Of a DNA stretch of 64,000 nucleotides, positions 60,022 to 64,000 are shown piece after piece. The notes below the pieces were generated by a model that searched no databases, had not been told where the DNA came from, and saw only the letters and a program-made list of their open reading frames with translations. The stretch spans positions 186,001 to 250,000 of the forward strand of contig NZ_LT629736.1 of assembly GCF_900104945.1 (NCBI RefSeq). Reading direction: 5' to 3'. Position numbers and translations under genes: made by a program. Source of the stretch: Halopseudomonas xinjiangensis. GTDB lineage: Bacteria > Pseudomonadota > Gammaproteobacteria > Pseudomonadales > Pseudomonadaceae. Every line of letters begins with the position of its first letter. Within the stretch, counting starts at the first letter, position 1.

Positions 60022-61244
60022 TGAGCAAGCTGTCCAACTGGATCAATGAGCGGATGTCCATCCAGCGCGTGTGGGAGGATCACCTCACCCGCTATTACGC
60101 TCCGAAGAACTTCAACGTTCTCTACTTCTTCGGCTCGCTCGCCATGCTGGTCCTGGTCAACCAGATCGTAACCGGTATCTGGCTGACCATGAGCTATGAG
60201 CCTTCCGCTGCAGGCGCCTTCGCATCGGTCGAGTACATCATGCGCGACGTCGACTACGGCTGGCTGCTGCGTTATCTGCACTCCACCGGCGCCTCGGCAT
60301 TCTTCGTCGTGGTCTACATGCATATGCTGCGTGGCATCATGTACGGCTCTTACCAGAAGCCTCGTGAGCTGGTGTGGCTGTTCGGCATGCTGATCTACCT
60401 GGTGCTGATGGGCGAGGCCTTCATGGGCTACCTGCTGCCATGGGGTCAAATGTCCTACTGGGGTGCGCAGGTGATCATCTCGCTGTTCGGCGCGATTCCG
60501 TTCATCGGGCCGGATCTCGCGCAGTGGGTACGTGGTGACTATCTGATTTCCGGTATCACCCTGAACCGTTTCTTCGCGCTGCACGTTATCGCGCTGCCGA
60601 TCGTTCTGCTCGGCCTGGTCGTGATGCACATCATCGCGCTGCACGAAGTCGGCTCGAACAACCCGCTGGGTCTGGATATCAAGAAGTTCAAGGACGAGGC
60701 AGGCAAGCCGCTCGATGGCATCGCCTTCCATCCCTACTACACCGTCAAGGATATCGTCGGCGTGGTGGTGTTCCTTTTCGTGTTCTGTACCGTTGTGTTC
60801 TTCTTCCCGGAAATGGGCGGTTACTTCCTTGAGAAGCCCAACTTCGAGATCGCCAACCAGCTGAAGACGCCTGACCATATTGCGCCGGTCTGGTACTTCA
60901 CGCCGTTCTACGCCATCCTCCGCGCCGTCCCGGCGATCGGTGGGTCTGCGTTCCCCGGCGTGCTGGCCATGGGTGCGGCGATCGCGGTGCTGTTCGTACT
61001 GCCCTGGCTGGATCGCAGCCCGGTGCGCTCGATCAAGTACAAGGGCTGGATGAGCAAGGCCTGGCTGATCACGTTCTGCGTATGCTTCGTGATTCTGGGC
61101 GTGCTCGGTGCCATTCCGTCCAGCCCCGGTCGTACTCTGCTCTCGCAAGTGTGTACCGTGCTGTATTTTGCCTTCTTCCTGCTCATGCCGTTCTACACCC
61201 GCATGGAGAAGACCAAACCGGTTCCGGAGAGGATTCCTGGCTAA
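60021..61244 (+). CDS. petB: Ubiquinol-cytochrome c reductase cytochrome b subunit
   Basis: This 407-residue protein is a full-length fused cytochrome b with eight membrane helices. The four haem-ligand histidines fall in RYLHSTGASAFFVVVYMHM and the helix D segment with FFALHVIALPIVLLGLVVMH. The Qo-site PEWY-type motif appears as PVWYFTPFYAILRA, a conservative variant (PVWY). It starts within the petA stop and ends within the petC start, so the three genes are tightly coupled. Confidence 0.97.
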   Translation: MSKLSNWINERMSIQRVWEDHLTRYYAPKNFNVLYFFGSLAMLVLVNQIVTGIWLTMSYEPSAAGAFASVEYIMRDVDYGWLLRYLHSTGASAFFVVVYMHMLRGIMYGSYQKPRELVWLFGMLIYLVLMGEAFMGYLLPWGQMSYWGAQVIISLFGAIPFIGPDLAQWVRGDYLISGITLNRFFALHVIALPIVLLGLVVMHIIALHEVGSNNPLGLDIKKFKDEAGKPLDGIAFHPYYTVKDIVGVVVFLFVFCTVVFFFPEMGGYFLEKPNFEIANQLKTPDHIAPVWYFTPFYAILRAVPAIGGSAFPGVLAMGAAIAVLFVLPWLDRSPVRSIKYKGWMSKAWLITFCVCFVILGVLGAIPSSPGRTLLSQVCTVLYFAFFLLMPFYTRMEKTKPVPERIPG

Positions 61245-62026
61245 TGAAAAAACAATTGATTGCGTTACTGTTCGCCCTCGTCCCGGTAACCGCCATGGCG
61301 GCCGGTGGCGCTGGTGTTCCGCTGGACGAGGCCAATATCGACCTGACCGACAAGGCTTCGCTGCAGGACGGTGCTCGGACTTTCACCAACTACTGCATGG
61401 GCTGCCATTCCGCGCAATACCAGCGTTATGAGCGTGTCGCCACGGATCTGGGCATTCCGGAAGATCTGATGATGGATAACCTGGTGTTCCCGGACACTCT
61501 GATCGGCGATCACATGAAAATCGGTATGCGTCCGACTGAGTCCAAAGGCTGGTTCGGCGCGGCGCCGCCTGATCTGACCATGGTTGCGCGGGTCCGCGGC
61601 ACCGACTGGCTGTACACCTATATGCGTTCGTTCTACGAGGATCCGTCACGCCCCTTGGGCTGGAACAACCGCGTATTCCCGAACGTGGGAATGCCGCATG
61701 TGCTTGCCGAGCTGCAGGGCAAGCCTGTGGTTGGCTGCAAGGCCATGCCGGTACGCGAAGGCAACACCATCAAGCGTGACAGCCTGACCGGCGACCCGGT
61801 TACCGATGAGCAGTGTGATGTGCTGGTCGTGGAAGAGGGTACTGGCACGCAGACCGAGGAAGAGTACGACACTACTGTGCGCAACCTGGTCGCGTTCCTG
61901 GCCTATTCGGCGGACCCCATCAAGCTCGAGCGTCACCGCATCGGTGTTTATGTTCTTCTCTACTTGGCGGTGCTGTTCGTCTTCGCTTACCTGGTCAAGC
62001 GTGAGTACTGGAAAGACGTGCACTGA
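61244..62026 (+). CDS. petC: Ubiquinol-cytochrome c reductase cytochrome c1 subunit
   Basis: This 260-residue protein has a signal peptide (LIALLFALVPVTAMA), the haem motif CMGCH near residue 50, the sixth-ligand Met in the PNVGMPHVL region and a C-terminal membrane anchor (GVYVLLYLAVLFVFAYLVKR). It takes electrons from the Rieske centre and hands them to soluble or bound cytochrome c. The ATG overlaps the petB TAA. A terminator-like hairpin follows. Confidence 0.96.
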   Translation: MKKQLIALLFALVPVTAMAAGGAGVPLDEANIDLTDKASLQDGARTFTNYCMGCHSAQYQRYERVATDLGIPEDLMMDNLVFPDTLIGDHMKIGMRPTESKGWFGAAPPDLTMVARVRGTDWLYTYMRSFYEDPSRPLGWNNRVFPNVGMPHVLAELQGKPVVGCKAMPVREGNTIKRDSLTGDPVTDEQCDVLVVEEGTGTQTEEEYDTTVRNLVAFLAYSADPIKLERHRIGVYVLLYLAVLFVFAYLVKREYWKDVH

Positions 62027-62048
62027 TCCCGTTGTTTTGCGAAACCTT

Positions 62049-62080
62049 GCACGCGCCCTTAGGGGCGCGTGCTCGTTTCT
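62049..62080 (+). terminator. Hairpin after petC, terminator-like
   Basis: GCACGCGCCC at 62049-62058 pairs with GGGCGCGTGC at 62063-62072, followed by TCGTTTCT. It separates petABC from sspA. A TATACT -10 candidate for sspA lies just after, at 62085-62090. Confidence 0.65.
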
Positions 62081-62198
62081 GGGGTATACTACGCCACTGC
62101 TGGCAGCGGCCGGAAAGGTTGGCCGGCCGATGTGACTGCTTTACATCCCGTGGAGCAGTGTGTATCGCGTGTATCGCCACAGGATGAGGGTTTGATTT

Positions 62199-62828
62199 AT
62201 GGGTGTTACTGCCAACAAGCGTTCCTCGATGGCCTTCTTTTCGGATCCGGCCGATCATTATTGTCATCGGGTGCGGATAGTTCTGGCGGAAAAGGCAATT
62301 ACGGTCGACATCGTCAATGTCGAGCCAGGCCGTCATCCGCAGGAGTTGGCTGAAGCGAATCCGTATAACAGCGTTCCAACTTTGCTCGACCGCGATCTGG
62401 TTCTGTATGAATCGACGATCATGATGGAATATCTGGACGAGCGTTTTCCCCATCCCCCGTTGTTACCGGTTTATCCGGTTGCTCGCGCCAACAGCCGTTT
62501 GCTGATGCACCGCGTCCAGCGCGACTGGTGCGGTCTGGTAGACACCCTTCTGGATTCGCGTACGCCTGCTGCAGCCGCAGCCAAGGCACGCAAGGAGCTG
62601 CGAGAAAGCCTGATCGGCGTCGCTCCGGTGTTTGCCGAAATGCCATTCTTCATGAGCGAAGAATTCAGTCTGGTCGATTGCTGCATCGCGCCGATCCTCT
62701 GGCGACTTCCAGCTCTGGGCGTCGAGTTGCCGCGTCAGGCAAAGCCGCTGACCGATTACATGGAGCGGCTGTTTCAGCGTGATGGTTTCATCGCCAGTCT
62801 GTCCTCCGCTGAGAAGGACATGCAGTAA
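62199..62828 (+). CDS. sspA: Stringent starvation protein A
   Basis: This 209-residue GST-fold protein binds RNA polymerase and alters transcription in stationary phase and stress. It shows [20 protein letters not shown] (thioredoxin-like N-domain), [19 protein letters not shown] and a helical C-domain with [21 protein letters not shown]. SspA lacks glutathione-transferase activity in characterised cases. Its leader of about 100 nt contains a CGGCCGG/CCGGCCG dyad. sspB follows 29 bp on. Confidence 0.96.
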   Translation: MGVTANKRSSMAFFSDPADHYCHRVRIVLAEKAITVDIVNVEPGRHPQELAEANPYNSVPTLLDRDLVLYESTIMMEYLDERFPHPPLLPVYPVARANSRLLMHRVQRDWCGLVDTLLDSRTPAAAAAKARKELRESLIGVAPVFAEMPFFMSEEFSLVDCCIAPILWRLPALGVELPRQAKPLTDYMERLFQRDGFIASLSSAEKDMQ

Positions 62829-62857
62829 CGTCCCCTATCTGCCCCAAGGAGGCCCGC

Positions 62858-63277
62858 ATGGCTCAGATGAAATCCAGCCGCCCGTACCTCTTGCGCGCGT
62901 TGTATGAGTGGATTCTCGACAACAACTGCACGCCCTACCTGCTGGTCAACGCGGGTTATCCTGAAACTGTCGTTCCGCAGAACTTCGTCGAGGATGGTCA
63001 GATCGTCCTGAACGTGTCACCTAGCGCGGTGCGTCAGCTTGAGATGGATAACGACCGCGTCACCTTTGACGGTCGCTTCGGCGGCGTCCCCCAGCAGGTG
63101 TGGTTGCCCGTTCAGTCGGTGATGGCCATCTATGCGCGAGAAAATGGCCAGGGCATGGTCTTCGAGATAGAGCCGGTGAACCCGCCGGAACCGCCGGAGG
63201 GCGGCGAGAAGGGGGGCGAGAAGAAACCCGACGCCAAGCCCGCCACCGCCCGTCCGTCCTTGAAAGTGGTGAAATAA
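62858..63277 (+). CDS. sspB: ClpXP protease specificity-enhancing factor SspB
   Basis: This 139-residue adaptor delivers ssrA-tagged proteins to ClpXP. The folded domain spans about residues 5-110 (RPYLLRALYEWILDNNCTPY, NFVEDGQIVLNVSPSAVRQL). An acidic/Pro/Lys-rich linker follows, and the C-terminal peptide RPSLKVVK is the ClpX-binding tail. AAGGAGG precedes the ATG. It is in an operon with sspA. Confidence 0.96.
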   Translation: MAQMKSSRPYLLRALYEWILDNNCTPYLLVNAGYPETVVPQNFVEDGQIVLNVSPSAVRQLEMDNDRVTFDGRFGGVPQQVWLPVQSVMAIYARENGQGMVFEIEPVNPPEPPEGGEKGGEKKPDAKPATARPSLKVVK

Positions 63278-63309
63278 ACTCGTCAGACGGGAACGGCGGG
63301 AGGGAAGCA

Positions 63310-63340
63310 GGTAGCGCGCCGTTGCACGCTACCGGGTTTT
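63310..63340 (+). terminator. Rho-independent terminator after sspB
   Basis: GGTAGCG at 63310-63316 pairs with CGCTACC at 63327-63333, followed by GGGTTTT. Confidence 0.7.
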
Positions 63341-63343
63341 GCT

Positions 63344-64000
<657 letters not shown>

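Overview
The window is ordinary chromosomal DNA of a gammaproteobacterium in or near Pseudomonadaceae. It is GC-rich, densely coded (60 protein genes and one tRNA in 64 kb), and shows several gene orders familiar from Pseudomonas: queA-tgt-yajC-secD-secF / suhB / trmJ-cysE, ndk-rlmN-pilW-rodZ-ispG-hisS-yfgM-bamB-der, leuA / xseA / guaB-guaA, and rplM-rpsI / petABC-sspAB / BON-domain lipoprotein-gmhA. The DUF2388 protein, the PilW/PilF lipoprotein and the bc1 operon next to sspA point the same way. The species cannot be fixed from sequence alone. I see no insertion sequence, prophage, integron, CRISPR array or rRNA operon.

Region 1 (1-11.4 kb) is the most accessory-like part. It holds a thiolase, an AlkK-type fatty acyl-CoA ligase, an exported DUF1329 protein, a 911-residue MalT/LuxR-type regulator, a dicarboxylate/amino-acid symporter, a glyoxalase-II-like hydrolase, an OmpA-like lipoprotein and a membrane acyltransferase. 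The ligase and DUF1329 promoters share an almost identical 18-bp box followed by an identical 12-bp -10 segment, which suggests one activator controls both.

Region 2 (11.4-23.6 kb) carries pta-ackA, a SlyD-like isomerase, a NemR-like repressor with an Old Yellow Enzyme and two identical GACCGGTC palindromes, a GT4 glycosyltransferase with cysZ, a 2-Cys peroxiredoxin beside trxB, and a DUF2388/DUF4105 pair. The DUF4105 protein carries both an HExxH motif and a His-then-Cys order like permuted NlpC/P60 enzymes.

Region 3 (23.6-42.4 kb) runs from tRNA-Leu through queuosine synthesis, the Sec accessory proteins and the cysE-to-der housekeeping block. Its main anomaly is that iscR, iscU, iscA, hscB, hscA, fdx and iscX are all absent from the place they normally occupy. 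cysE overlaps a lone iscS, and the next gene is ndk. This IscS keeps all catalytic residues but ends about 20 residues early, so it lacks the tail that E. coli IscS uses to bind IscU.

Region 4 (42.4-64 kb) holds leuA, an M23 peptidase, xseA, guaBA, a four-gene Mce/Mla-type lipid ABC transporter, yhcB, an alpha/beta hydrolase, zapE, a GlxA-type regulator, an aldo/keto reductase, rplM-rpsI, the cytochrome bc1 operon, sspAB, a DolP-like lipoprotein and the 3' end of gmhA/diaA at the window edge.
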